DNA from: UBA9980 sp964436235
Lineage (GTDB): Bacteria; Muiribacteriota; UBA9980
Assembly (NCBI GenBank): GCA_964436235.1
Contig: CAYTCW010000026.1
Span: 1 to 40,234, forward strand
Reading direction: 5' to 3'
DNA length: 40,234 bases
Shown here: positions 16,384 through 25,180 of the stretch, in pieces
Layout of the letters: each line of letters begins with the position of its first letter
Position numbering within the stretch: position 1 is the stretch's first letter
Position numbers and translations under genes: made by a program
The notes under the pieces: model-generated
What the model was told of the DNA's origin: nothing
Seen by the model: only the letters and a program-made list of their open reading frames with translations
Database searches by the model: none

Positions 16384-16650
16384 CTAACCATAGATGACCT
16401 CTCCGTCTTTTTCGGCGAGCCTGCTGAACAGGCAATTATCGTCGAGGTCTATAACGTCGACGGGTTTAGACAGATCGCGGCACGATTCCCAGCCGAATTC
16501 AAAAAAATGTTCCGGTGCCAGGCCTTTTACGCCAATATCTATATCGTTTGCGTCTGAAACTTCCCTGGCCGAACCGAAAAGGATCACCATGGCGACATTA
16601 TATTTTTTGGCGCATTTGATTATAACCTGTCTGTCCCTGTCTGAAAGCAT
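16384..16650 (-). CDS. Minimal nucleotidyltransferase (MNT family), 88 aa
   Basis: VILFGSAREVSDANDIDIGV carries the GS...DxD signature of pol-beta-type minimal nucleotidyltransferases. A later VDVIDLDD supplies the probable third acid. I start at the ATG ending at 16650 because GGGAG lies 8 bases upstream; a longer form of 112 residues (to 16722) is possible. MNT proteins are often antitoxins of HEPN toxins, which they AMPylate. No HEPN gene adjoins it here; the nearest is inside the island at 25181-26350. Part of this gene is duplicated and decayed at 15117-15230. Confidence 0.75.
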   Translation of the reverse strand: MLSDRDRQVIIKCAKKYNVAMVILFGSAREVSDANDIDIGVKGLAPEHFFEFGWESCRDLSKPVDVIDLDDNCLFSRLAEKDGEVIYG

Positions 16651-16754
16651 ATCAATATCTCCCGGTCTAAAGAGGCAATCGGTCATGCCGTCCGTATTTT
16701 TCTTTATATTATAACACATCATAAGATAAAAATCAAAATTCTCTTTTAGTTAAT

Positions 16755-16781
16755 TAAAAAAGCACCCCGAGTTCGGGATGC
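16755..16781 (-). terminator. Rho-independent terminator, minus strand
   Basis: GCACCCCGA (16762-16770) pairs with TCGGGATGC (16773-16781), with one wobble. On the minus strand a run of T follows. It terminates the minus-strand gene fragment at 16826-16906, whose stop lies 45 bases upstream. Confidence 0.65.
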
Positions 16782-16825
16782 CTTTATATGGCCCGCATGC
16801 GTTATCGTCGATAGGCCAAGGTTTG

Positions 16826-16906
16826 CTATTCAAGCATCTTCATGATCTCATCGTACTTATCGAGCATAGCTCTGGGCACGGGAGTATTATTATGGCCTTT
16901 TATCAA
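16826..16906 (-). pseudogene. C-terminal fragment of an unknown minus-strand gene
   Basis: The minus strand reads GHNNTPVPRAMLDKYDEIMKMLE and then TAG at 16826-16828, directly followed by a terminator. The sequence looks like a genuine protein C-terminus, but the frame breaks after about 26 codons upstream. I do not recognise the family. It is one of several gene ends left in the junction zone. Confidence 0.4.
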
Positions 16907-16961
16907 TCATCCATTTATTTTCAGCTTTGTCTTCTGGGGCGTTTTTCAGGATGGCTGGGAT

Positions 16962-17075
16962 AAGCACTCAATTCAATGGTTTAAAGACAATGTGACTTTA
17001 GACATTTATTCGCACGTGCTCGCCGATCTGGAAAATGAAGTTTCTGATCAAATAGAAGGCCGGCTGTTAAAGTGA
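16962..17075 (+). pseudogene. 3' remnant of a tyrosine recombinase (phage-type integrase)
   Basis: KHSIQ, then VTLDIYSHVLADLENEVSDQ, is the classic C-terminal end of XerC/phage integrases, with the catalytic Tyr in DIYSHV. The frame runs back to 16842, but that part no longer reads as integrase: the catalytic RHxxR region is missing. It ends about 150 bases from the tRNA-Ser-like att sequence, where integrase genes usually sit. Confidence 0.7.
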
Positions 17076-17180
17076 AAAAAATCGTTAATAATATATCGTT
17101 TAGAAGCGAACAGTTTTGCTTGCTTATAAAAAATTACGGCAACAAATCGGTAACAATTCCAATTTCCAATCTCTAAAATC

Positions 17181-17216
17181 AAAAAAAACAAAGGGCCCCG
17201 CAATGCTGCGAAGCCC
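17181..17216 (-). terminator. Rho-independent terminator after the tRNA-Ser-like sequence
   Basis: On the minus strand GGGCTTCGCA, loop GCAT, then TGCGGGGCCC form a perfect 10-pair stem with two G-T pairs, followed by TTTGTTTTTTTT. It begins 10 bases after the 3' end of the tRNA-like fragment. Confidence 0.8.
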
Positions 17217-17223
17217 TCTGCTA

Positions 17224-17283
17224 TAGCGGAGAGACTGAGATTTGAACTCAGGTTCCCGATTGTGTCAGGAAACTCGATTTCGA
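17224..17283 (-). repeat. att site: 3' half of a tRNA-Ser(CGA)-like gene
   Basis: On the minus strand: anticodon-loop remnant TCGAAA, anticodon stem TCGAG, a long variable arm (TTTCC pairing with GGGAA), T arm CTGAG-TTCAAAT-CTCAG, and acceptor strand TCTCTCC plus G. The 5' half of a tRNA is absent; upstream bases do not pair with TCGAG. The break in the anticodon loop is where tyrosine integrases usually cross over. The other copy is at 40183-40234. Confidence 0.65.
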
Positions 17284-17352
17284 GGTGTAACAGATGGTTT
17301 TCAGCTTTTTTCAGTAGTTTTCAAATTGTCCGTGTTTATAATCGTTTTAAGG

Positions 17353-17395
17353 AACCGGCTTTGCGGTTTGAAGCGGCCGGTTTCTTTTGTTTTTA
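17353..17395 (+). terminator. Possible terminator just inside the island
   Basis: AACCGGC (17353-17359) pairs with GCCGGTT (17376-17382), followed by a T-rich stretch. The loop is long (16 bases). The rest of 17284-17538 has no gene that I can support. Confidence 0.35.
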
Positions 17396-17412
17396 GTTAG
17401 TTTTTAACTTTA

Positions 17413-17431
17413 CGGCGTCGGAGCGGCGTCG
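17413..17431 (+). repeat. 19-base GC-rich repeat, left copy
   Basis: CGGCGTCGGAGCGGCGTCG, itself two GGCGTCG blocks around GAGC, stands out in AT-rich DNA. An identical copy in the same orientation is at 40092-40110. Both lie just inside the att repeats. Confidence 0.6.
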
Positions 17432-17538
17432 CAAAAATTCTTGATAACCATCGCAAAAAATGGCTTGGTCATGAAGGCTGATCAAATGTTGACGATTCAC
17501 TTCGGGCAGAAAACTAACCGACAAGTTTAGTCGATTAT

Positions 17539-18552
17539 TTAAATGTTTTTGCATAAATTCCCTTTTGGTGTGATCCTGTATTTTTGCAGCCTGCTATTCG
17601 GTTTATCAGGGATCGTCATTTCGATAAGCCCTTTGTCAAGCGCTGGATGCAGATAATTGTTTCTAAATGTTGGCCTATGCGACAAACCAAGATTTTTCAT
17701 CATTTCAGATGCCGAAAGCGGATGCCCCTCGAATACATTTAATAGTTTTACGACTTGGTCGGTAACTTGGTCGCTGACTTGGTCGGTCAAAATGTTTTCA
17801 CGCAGCGCTTCTAAAATCGCATTAAGCATAAACTCAACGAATGGTGTGGAATTTGCCGCCTTGTCGCATTTGCCCAGGACGCCGTAGTAATCATTCTGCC
17901 TGTCGCGTATGACCGTTTCCACCGGAAGATAAGCCAGCGGCGGTTTCCATTTGCTCAAAATCAGCGTCTGCCAGAGCCGCCCCATTCTTCCATTGCCATC
18001 AGCAAAGGGATGAATGAATTCGAACTCATAGTGAAAGACCGAACTTGCTATCAGTGGATGGGCATCGGTATTCTTGAGCCAGGAAAAAAGGTCATACATC
18101 AAAGAGGTGATGCGACCCGCTGGCGGAGCGACATGAATAACTTTCCGTCCTTTAACAACTCCGACACCACCGGTGCGATAGCGGCCGGCGTCATCGACTA
18201 AAGCCGCCATCAATAACTTGTGCGCTTTGAACATATCTTTTTCGGAAAAAGGGTCTAAACTATCGAGCAGTTCATACGCGGCAAAAGCGTTTTTTACTTC
18301 CTGTATTTCGCGTGGGGGGCCTATTATTCGTTTTCCACTGATGATTCCCGTTACCTGCTCCAACGAAAGAGAGTTGTTTTCAATAGCGAGCGACGCTTGG
18401 ATAGTGCGAAGGCGGTTTCCCCGGCGAAGCATCGGAGTCTGTTCTAACTGATTCATGACAGAGAAACGGCCAATTGTTTCGCTGATTTCTGACACAAGGC
18501 GCACGATTTCAGGTGTAATCGTATATGGCGGCGTATAAGTTGATTTTTTCAT
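17539..18552 (-). CDS. Fic-family protein (AMPylase-like), last gene of the island operon
   Basis: AGGAG precedes the ATG by 9 bases. The Fic motif HPFADGNGRMGR is intact (residues 181-192) and SLAIENN (54-60) is the autoinhibitory motif. The linker has DQVSDQVTDQV repeats, and the last 30 residues are nearly identical to the Fic protein at 15241-16254 (LHPALDKGLIEMT, PDKPNSRLQKYRIT). It starts 26 bases after the helicase gene and so is probably co-transcribed with the defence operon. Fic proteins AMPylate protein targets and some act as toxins. Here it could be an effector or just a passenger. Confidence 0.9.
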   Translation of the reverse strand: MKKSTYTPPYTITPEIVRLVSEISETIGRFSVMNQLEQTPMLRRGNRLRTIQASLAIENNSLSLEQVTGIISGKRIIGPPREIQEVKNAFAAYELLDSLDPFSEKDMFKAHKLLMAALVDDAGRYRTGGVGVVKGRKVIHVAPPAGRITSLMYDLFSWLKNTDAHPLIASSVFHYEFEFIHPFADGNGRMGRLWQTLILSKWKPPLAYLPVETVIRDRQNDYYGVLGKCDKAANSTPFVEFMLNAILEALRENILTDQVSDQVTDQVVKLLNVFEGHPLSASEMMKNLGLSHRPTFRNNYLHPALDKGLIEMTIPDKPNSRLQKYRITPKGNLCKNI

Positions 18553-18578
18553 TTTACGGTCTCCTTGAACGGTTTATG

Positions 18579-21500
18579 CTAAGATAGCATTGCTATGATC
18601 TTATCCGCATCATTCAAATCTTTCGCCCTAAGCTCAACGACCTTCCATTTAGGCGTCATATTTACCAATCTTTTACGAATGTACATATCTCTTCGCAAGT
18701 TCTGACCGACGTGAAAGGCCGCACTGTCTATATATATCGCGATTCTTTTATCGCCTTCGATAATCGCGAAATCCGCTACTGATATAGGTTTGTCGTGCGG
18801 CACGGGAACCTGTTTTTCAACTTTAATGCCTTTTTTCTCGAAAAGCCTTAAAAACTTCAGTTCCAGGGGTGAGCCGACGCCCTCTTTATATGCTTCAAGC
18901 CACGGCATGGGATCGGCATTATCGCCCAACTTCAAGCTCAATGTTTTTACGGGCTCGCTGGCTAAAACTTCAAGATCGGAAATAACTCGCGGCCAATTCA
19001 AAAATTGATGAAAGCGTTGATTATTGTAAGATTTCAGGCAACGATAACAAGCAGTCTCGCAATCCTTATGTTCAAGATATGCTCTGGCGTCAGCAGCGAC
19101 CTCTTTAAATTCCTGCGCGATCTTCTGCAGATAACCACTTCCGCCGATGTGCTGATCAATGAACGTTAGCGAAACATGTTTATAACTATATCCTTTGCCG
19201 GTTTCAAGCCATGGCCCTTCCATGATAAATTCTATCTCGCTGCCGTCCATTGAATATCTATGACGCATACCGTTTCTCAAGGCATATCCAAGAGAACAAC
19301 CCCAGGTTTTAACATCTTCTTCATTGATATTTTCAGGCAGCATAACAAGAAGCCTCAAAATCTCGCAATGGCTTTCAGTATATAACGCAATCGGATTCAA
19401 AACATTTTTTACATATTCACATTTCAGAGCGTGACCGGTATTTTTAGCAGAAGCTTCAGCATCGGCCGACAATTTTTTGCGCCCTTTTGAATTCGGTTTA
19501 TCCGCTAACGGCGCATTAACAATACGCCCGCACGACGGACATATAATAAAACCTTTAGCGCTTTCATGAAGAAGCGGATTTCCACTTTTTAAGTCTTTAC
19601 CTTTTGGTAAGCCGCCCTCGTTAATCCAGAGTATTTTTTCTTCTTTACTCAGCACAAGTTTCCAGTCGTTAGCCGTTGCCCATCTCCCGACTGTAATTCC
19701 GTTCCACTGAGGATTCCCCGACACGTTATTTCTTGCGGCAGTCCGGTCTTCTTCGTCGAGCACGGGCATTTCCTTGCGTTTGGCAATAAATCCGCCATAA
19801 TTAACCGCTGTAATGGCTTTCGCGGCGGAAGCCTCAGCGCTGCACCGCGGGCATTTAGGACTGGTAGTTTTATAACGTAATGCACAGCGCGGACAAATTT
19901 GATAGTCCTCTCCGGCATCGCTTTTCTGAGGATTCCACGGTGAGGAAACGTCGATTCCAATTACTTCCCAGCAGAAATTTCTCGCGTAAACATTAGCTTT
20001 AGGCTGATATTGAGCAATACCGAACTGCCTGTTTACGGAAATCGGTTCTTCTTCATGGCTATCGCCTAAAAGCCTTAACGTTGCGGGTTCATTAGGAAAT
20101 TCATATCCTGGAAGTATTCCAAACTCAGCAAAGCGCCTCATAGGATATCCGGACGATCTATCATCAGCTTTATCTTTACTGTCGTTACTCGATATGCCAA
20201 GAATTCTTGCTATTAACTCTGAAGATCTTATTGCAAGATGTTTTCCTTCGAGATCATTATAATAACTTTCAAGCGGTCCTCTTAAATCCTTGATTTGTCT
20301 GGAAATTCTATTGAATAGATCAAATATTCGAGTCGAAAGCCCTTCAAGTTCCTTTCTCAATTCGTTTTCGCTAATTCCTTCCTTTTCCAATATATCGAGA
20401 CCCCAGGCTGACTTTGCAAGGTTAACCGTATAATCGTTTTTTTCCTTTATCGCGTTCAATAGATTATCTATCGCTTCTTTTACTAAATCACCTTTGGGAT
20501 CTATGTAATCGGCCATTTTACTCATTAATCCGGGATTAGCTGCACCGAATGCTATAGCGTTAAGATGTCTGTATATGACATCCTTATTTCCAAGAGCTAT
20601 CTGCGGAACACGAACTTCACCGAAAATCATTTCTTCCGGATGCTCATAAAAATATTGATCATGCGGCGAACTTCTTGCATACCCTATTACCAGTCCTATT
20701 CGCTGTCTTCTTCCCGCACGGCCGCCTCGCTGAGCGTAATTGTCAGGTCTTGGCGGAATATTTCTCAAAATTATTGCATCGAGGCCGCCTATATCGATTC
20801 CCATTTCAAGGGTAGGCGAACATGCAAGCACATTGAGTTTCTTATTACCATCCTTAAATCGATCTTCGATCGAAGCCCTTTCATCCGTTGAAACCTGAGC
20901 GGTATGTTCAGCTACATCAAGACTGAGAAAAGAGTCAAGTTTAATTCTTTTTACATATTTTGATTTATCAACGATTTCATTTTTAAATACTTCCAATTTC
21001 CCGTGACAATAAGGGCATGGAAATCCAACGACGGCGTTATATTGTATAATTCCGCAAACGCCACACTTAAATCTATTCGATTCCTCGGCAAGTTTCATAT
21101 AGACACGCTCGTAATTTACTTGAAGCATTTTACATGATCTGGAAAAACCAAATATTTCAGAGTCAACCAGATAATAACCTCTCTTAAGAAAATTAAACAA
21201 TTCAAGCAGAAGTGATTCGTCCGTCTTATTTGTTCCGCTTAATGCTACTACCAATTTTTCGAATATCTTTTGAATAATTGGTTTTTTACCTTTTGCGTTC
21301 GGAGAAGACCATGGGTTATGGACCTTTATCCCCGCAGGAAGTTTTTTTATATCGATATATCCTGCCGGATTACCATTATCATCAAGCGGAAGCGCCTTCG
21401 GATTTTTAACTTTTCGTTCCCATTCAGCAGCCGAATAATATTCAGGACGGTATGAGTTATTTGGATGATAACGAAGCAGATCGCGATTGAGGCAACCAAA

Positions 21501-23861
21501 AGTTCTGATTTTATCGAGAAGCACCCTGCATAAATAAGATAATTTTTCAACCGGCAAGTTGAATTTTTCTAAAAGTTCTTTGCCATATTCAGCGATATAT
21601 TTTTCGAGGTCATCATAAAAAACATTTACTAAACCGAGATTCGTTATTGTTGCTCGATAGACCGCATTAACTGAAATTTCATCCAGTAGCGGAGCTTCTT
21701 CATAAGCGTTTATCTTCATTTTCATATCTTGTGGGAGAAAATCTCCAGCGCCTTCAGGAATATAAGGATTGTCTTTGTTTTCACGGGCTATAGCGCTCAG
21801 TAATTCGACGACTCGCTGTATTGAAAGTACGCCATTTTTTTTCAGCATATAATATAATCTTCTTCGAAATCTGTCATATCTGGAAGCAAATCTTATGAAA
21901 CGCGCTTGATGAGCCGCATCCTGGCGTGAATCGCTAAAAATCAAAAGCCTTTCTTTTTGATTATTGTCTTCTTCATAAAGTCTGTTTACCTTTAAAGACT
22001 CTATCGTTCCTTCGCCCAATATTTTAACCGCGGCAGATGTGCCAAGAGAGACAGGGGAAATAATACTCCTACTTCCTGCCGTGCTGCCGCAGCATAGGCA
22101 CTTATTTCTCGCCGGAGCCAGGACTACCTTTACAGGATTTGTATTAACAGATTCATCAAACGAGAACGTTGAGGGGTCGAAGGAACCATATAAAATGTTT
22201 CTGCTTTTCATGGTCGTCCCGACGCGCGCGCTTATCATATCGCTTAATCCGGTATTTTCATTGTCATCGCTGTCATCGTCAGAATCAAATATAATATTCT
22301 CGAATTTTGACGGATTATAAAGCAACCATTCGAACGTTTCCATACGGTTATTGCTGGGCCTTAAAACTTTTGGCTCATTATCGCCCACGAAGCGAAGATA
22401 ATCCGCGCCACAGGTGCGGCATAAATAAAGCGGAGCTGTCCCATGGCCGCATTCACATTTTTCTTCGCCCTTCGGGTATAGTTTTGCGCACTTCGGATCA
22501 ACGCACCTATAAAATTGCCAGCCACCTCTGAAAAACTTATGTACTTTTAATTTTAATGATCCTGCCATATCATCAGGAAGCGCGCCGCCTAAAATCAAAG
22601 CCGTTTCAATTTCCGAAGATATTTTTTCGAGCGGCCAATCATTTCTTTCAGGAACTTCTTTTTTTATAAGCACAGCCAATTCTGTCACCGGCATTGTTTT
22701 TTCAATTAATATTCGATTCAGATCCCATATAATTTTGCATTTTTGAACCGCTTCCGATAGGCTCGAAACGGTGCCGCATCCAGCAAGTTTTTCTATCCCT
22801 TTTTTTAAACTTTCCTCGTCTAATTTTCCAGGAATTTCAAAATCGCAATATTCTTTAGAATAAGTTGTTTTTTCTGGAATTATCATCTCCTGAAGTTCTT
22901 CCGTTACAACCAATACCCCATCTTTATTAGCGCTGGTTAATTTTGAAAAGAAGTCCGATATCTCCTCGTTACGTTCTTTAATGAATGCCATTTTATCGGT
23001 AATATTTCCATTACCGCTTTTGATTGTAGCCGAGGTTCCAACATATACGAATTTAGGAAAGCGAACAATGTCGTTTTTGTTTTCATTATTATAATCCTGC
23101 CTTGCGTTTTTCAGATGCGCGGTCAGGCGTCTTACGAGAAGTGCTATATTGCTTCCAAGGGCACCTCTATAAGTATGAACTTCGTCGAGCACTATAAATT
23201 TACATCTATGGTTAGCAAATATATCATCCCGGTCAGCGGGCCTTACCAGAAGATATTCAAGCATCATGTAATTGGTTAAAAGAATGTGAGGCGGGTTTTT
23301 ACGAAGATTTTCACGTTGAGCCTGAGTGGTCCCGCGGTCGTATTTTTCAACGCTTACAACTGATGAAAGTCCTATTTTATCGAGAATTGTTTGAATTCTT
23401 AATAACTGATCGTTTGCAAGAGCATTCATGGGATATAAAAGTATGGCCGTCAGACCGCTTTTTTTAAATGCTATGGAGTCGTTGATAGCGTTATTTATGA
23501 CCGGAACCAGGAAGCATTCGGTTTTACCGCTGCCAGTGCCGGTCGTAACAACAAGCGATTCAGGCGAACCGGTAGTCAAATAATCTATAGCGCTGGCCTG
23601 ATGAAGGTAAGCATTTTCACTCTTTGAAATTTGAGCTATTGCAGCGGCAAGTTTATCGTTAATGTTAAGTTCAGACCATTTCTTTCCACTCTTAAAAGGT
23701 CTGTGGACCTGATAAAACGCCTCGCCTGCAATAAATCCAGGCATATCGATTTGTTTTTCCAGTTCGTTTTTGAGGCTTGGATCTTTCGCCCGAAATTCAG
23801 TCATCAAAAAATCTCTATATTCATTGGTAATCTGGTCGATAGATTTAATCGGATGCAGCAT
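18579..23861 (-). CDS. Giant DEAD/DEAH helicase with DUF1998-like region and C-terminal nuclease-like domain (DrmA/DrmB-like)
   Basis: 1760 residues. Walker A TGTGSGKT at 107-114, DEVH at 226-229 and SAT at 287-289 form RecA lobe 1. Lobe 2 carries EMGIDIGGLDAIILR and QRGGRAGRR at about 1019-1052. Between the lobes lie Cys clusters (CVDPKC...CECG...CRTCG, CLCCG, CGVCG...CPYC). More zinc ribbons follow (CPRC...CPRC near 1323-1339, CPSCG near 1441), and CETACYRCLKSYNNQ near 1601 is the DUF1998 signature. Residues 1660-1760 resemble a Vsr/DUF559 nuclease fold (ELKFLRLFEKKG, VADFAII, IAIYIDSAAFH, RRDMYIRKRL, WKVVELR). DISARM splits helicase and DUF1998 between DrmA and DrmB; here both are in one chain. 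It probably translocates on invading DNA. Confidence 0.85.
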   Translation of the reverse strand: MLHPIKSIDQITNEYRDFLMTEFRAKDPSLKNELEKQIDMPGFIAGEAFYQVHRPFKSGKKWSELNINDKLAAAIAQISKSENAYLHQASAIDYLTTGSPESLVVTTGTGSGKTECFLVPVINNAINDSIAFKKSGLTAILLYPMNALANDQLLRIQTILDKIGLSSVVSVEKYDRGTTQAQRENLRKNPPHILLTNYMMLEYLLVRPADRDDIFANHRCKFIVLDEVHTYRGALGSNIALLVRRLTAHLKNARQDYNNENKNDIVRFPKFVYVGTSATIKSGNGNITDKMAFIKERNEEISDFFSKLTSANKDGVLVVTEELQEMIIPEKTTYSKEYCDFEIPGKLDEESLKKGIEKLAGCGTVSSLSEAVQKCKIIWDLNRILIEKTMPVTELAVLIKKEVPERNDWPLEKISSEIETALILGGALPDDMAGSLKLKVHKFFRGGWQFYRCVDPKCAKLYPKGEEKCECGHGTAPLYLCRTCGADYLRFVGDNEPKVLRPSNNRMETFEWLLYNPSKFENIIFDSDDDSDDNENTGLSDMISARVGTTMKSRNILYGSFDPSTFSFDESVNTNPVKVVLAPARNKCLCCGSTAGSRSIISPVSLGTSAAVKILGEGTIESLKVNRLYEEDNNQKERLLIFSDSRQDAAHQARFIRFASRYDRFRRRLYYMLKKNGVLSIQRVVELLSAIARENKDNPYIPEGAGDFLPQDMKMKINAYEEAPLLDEISVNAVYRATITNLGLVNVFYDDLEKYIAEYGKELLEKFNLPVEKLSYLCRVLLDKIRTFGCLNRDLLRYHPNNSYRPEYYSAAEWERKVKNPKALPLDDNGNPAGYIDIKKLPAGIKVHNPWSSPNAKGKKPIIQKIFEKLVVALSGTNKTDESLLLELFNFLKRGYYLVDSEIFGFSRSCKMLQVNYERVYMKLAEESNRFKCGVCGIIQYNAVVGFPCPYCHGKLEVFKNEIVDKSKYVKRIKLDSFLSLDVAEHTAQVSTDERASIEDRFKDGNKKLNVLACSPTLEMGIDIGGLDAIILRNIPPRPDNYAQRGGRAGRRQRIGLVIGYARSSPHDQYFYEHPEEMIFGEVRVPQIALGNKDVIYRHLNAIAFGAANPGLMSKMADYIDPKGDLVKEAIDNLLNAIKEKNDYTVNLAKSAWGLDILEKEGISENELRKELEGLSTRIFDLFNRISRQIKDLRGPLESYYNDLEGKHLAIRSSELIARILGISSNDSKDKADDRSSGYPMRRFAEFGILPGYEFPNEPATLRLLGDSHEEEPISVNRQFGIAQYQPKANVYARNFCWEVIGIDVSSPWNPQKSDAGEDYQICPRCALRYKTTSPKCPRCSAEASAAKAITAVNYGGFIAKRKEMPVLDEEDRTAARNNVSGNPQWNGITVGRWATANDWKLVLSKEEKILWINEGGLPKGKDLKSGNPLLHESAKGFIICPSCGRIVNAPLADKPNSKGRKKLSADAEASAKNTGHALKCEYVKNVLNPIALYTESHCEILRLLVMLPENINEEDVKTWGCSLGYALRNGMRHRYSMDGSEIEFIMEGPWLETGKGYSYKHVSLTFIDQHIGGSGYLQKIAQEFKEVAADARAYLEHKDCETACYRCLKSYNNQRFHQFLNWPRVISDLEVLASEPVKTLSLKLGDNADPMPWLEAYKEGVGSPLELKFLRLFEKKGIKVEKQVPVPHDKPISVADFAIIEGDKRIAIYIDSAAFHVGQNLRRDMYIRKRLVNMTPKWKVVELRAKDLNDADKIIAMLS

Positions 23862-23900
23862 TTTTACTCACTTCCATGTTTATTAAAATAAATTTTATTT

Positions 23901-25127
23901 TCATTTTTTTCTAAGCAGTCTTTGAAATTTCATAAGAATTTCGAGTTCAATTTTATATTTTTTTTCTTTTCTCAGATTCTTTCTTACTTCATTAATCAAT
24001 GTATTAATAAATTCAGGCGTTTTCAACCATTCCAGAGTGGGCTTTTTATCGGCCTTAAAATGAATTTTAATTTTATCTATGACCTTTTTATCGCCGTTAT
24101 TTTGAAAATCATCTAAAAGCATTTTTTTGATTTCGTCTTTGGCTTTTTTAATATCGAAGTCATATAGTTTTGAACGATCTTTCAAAGATGATTCCGGAAG
24201 GGAATTTACAAGGTTATCAAAACCGGCTTTTAAATTTTCACCATATACCTTTTTAATATTTTCATGTTGATTTTTCAAATCTAATTGAAGTTTTTGGATT
24301 TTTTCATTAACGGTTATTAAGTCGGCGGTAAACATAACACAATCGCCATTTACATGAAATATATTTTCATCTCTGATTTCATCTATTTCATTGGAAAATG
24401 GTTCAAGTAAATCTTTAATATTTTTGGCGAGTTTTTCTTCGATAGCCTTATAAATAGTTTTCATTCTGGCCGAAACATTTTTGTCATTAAAAAGCAATTC
24501 TATCAGCTCTTGAGGCAGCTCATAATTTTTTTGTTCTAATTTAGCGCCGGAAAATTTAAGCTCACCAAAAACTAAAAGCGGCTCTAATTGGTTTAATATG
24601 CTCGCCAGTTCAAGATAATTGTCCGGCATTCCGGTTGAAATTTGTTCTACATCTTCCAGTTTTAATTCCTTAACTTCATCGGCCGGCTCGCCCGATGAAT
24701 TGCTATTATAAGCTGTTTCAGGAGTTATTATAGCTTCACTTAATAGTTCGGAAATATAAATATCAGTGAATTCAGTTTGATAAGCATTGAAATATGAGGA
24801 TTTATCGAAAAGGGGAATCGGCGAAAAAATGTAAGCATGGTCATCAAATCGTATCATTCCGACTCTTAAATTCTTTATTGATTTAATTTTAATGCCATTT
24901 TGAAGAAGATATTTTACCGCATTTATATCGCTCAAACAAATTTCATAAACTTCTTTCCGGGAATCAAGAAACACCTCAATGCCTGAATTTGCATTTTTAC
25001 GATAAAAATCAACTAAGGCTCGCGCACATTCAATAGTTATCCCGGGCGCTGAGTAATAAATGCTTTTTTGGCATTGCCTCATTTTTGATTCTATATCTTT
25101 ATAAGATAGAAATATAGGCATTTGCAT
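23901..25127 (-). CDS. Degenerate PLD-like protein with coiled-coil tail (DrmC-like position), 408 aa
   Basis: AAAGGA precedes the ATG. Residues 1-130 look like one phospholipase-D-type half: IESKMRQCQKSIYYSAPGIT, then GIEVFLDS, then KIKSIKNLRVGMIRFDDHAYIFSP. The position of the HxKxxxxD motif reads RVGMIRFDD, so the His and Lys are missing and catalysis by this copy is unlikely. Residues 200-400 are highly charged and helical. DISARM contains a PLD protein, DrmC, of unclear role. This protein may be its counterpart, but it is longer and degenerate. The gene is markedly AT-rich. It lies 40 bases before the helicase gene. Confidence 0.6.
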   Translation of the reverse strand: MQMPIFLSYKDIESKMRQCQKSIYYSAPGITIECARALVDFYRKNANSGIEVFLDSRKEVYEICLSDINAVKYLLQNGIKIKSIKNLRVGMIRFDDHAYIFSPIPLFDKSSYFNAYQTEFTDIYISELLSEAIITPETAYNSNSSGEPADEVKELKLEDVEQISTGMPDNYLELASILNQLEPLLVFGELKFSGAKLEQKNYELPQELIELLFNDKNVSARMKTIYKAIEEKLAKNIKDLLEPFSNEIDEIRDENIFHVNGDCVMFTADLITVNEKIQKLQLDLKNQHENIKKVYGENLKAGFDNLVNSLPESSLKDRSKLYDFDIKKAKDEIKKMLLDDFQNNGDKKVIDKIKIHFKADKKPTLEWLKTPEFINTLINEVRKNLRKEKKYKIELEILMKFQRLLRKK

Positions 25128-25180
25128 CTTATCCTTTTAAATATCACGAGTCTATGTCACAGGTTTTTATGGCGGAAGAA

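Noticed and set aside
16384..16650. MNT/HEPN toxin-antitoxin pair
   Set aside because: The gene beside the nucleotidyltransferase is Fic plus a short remnant; the only HEPN protein is 8.5 kb away in another operon and is ApeA-like rather than HepT-like.
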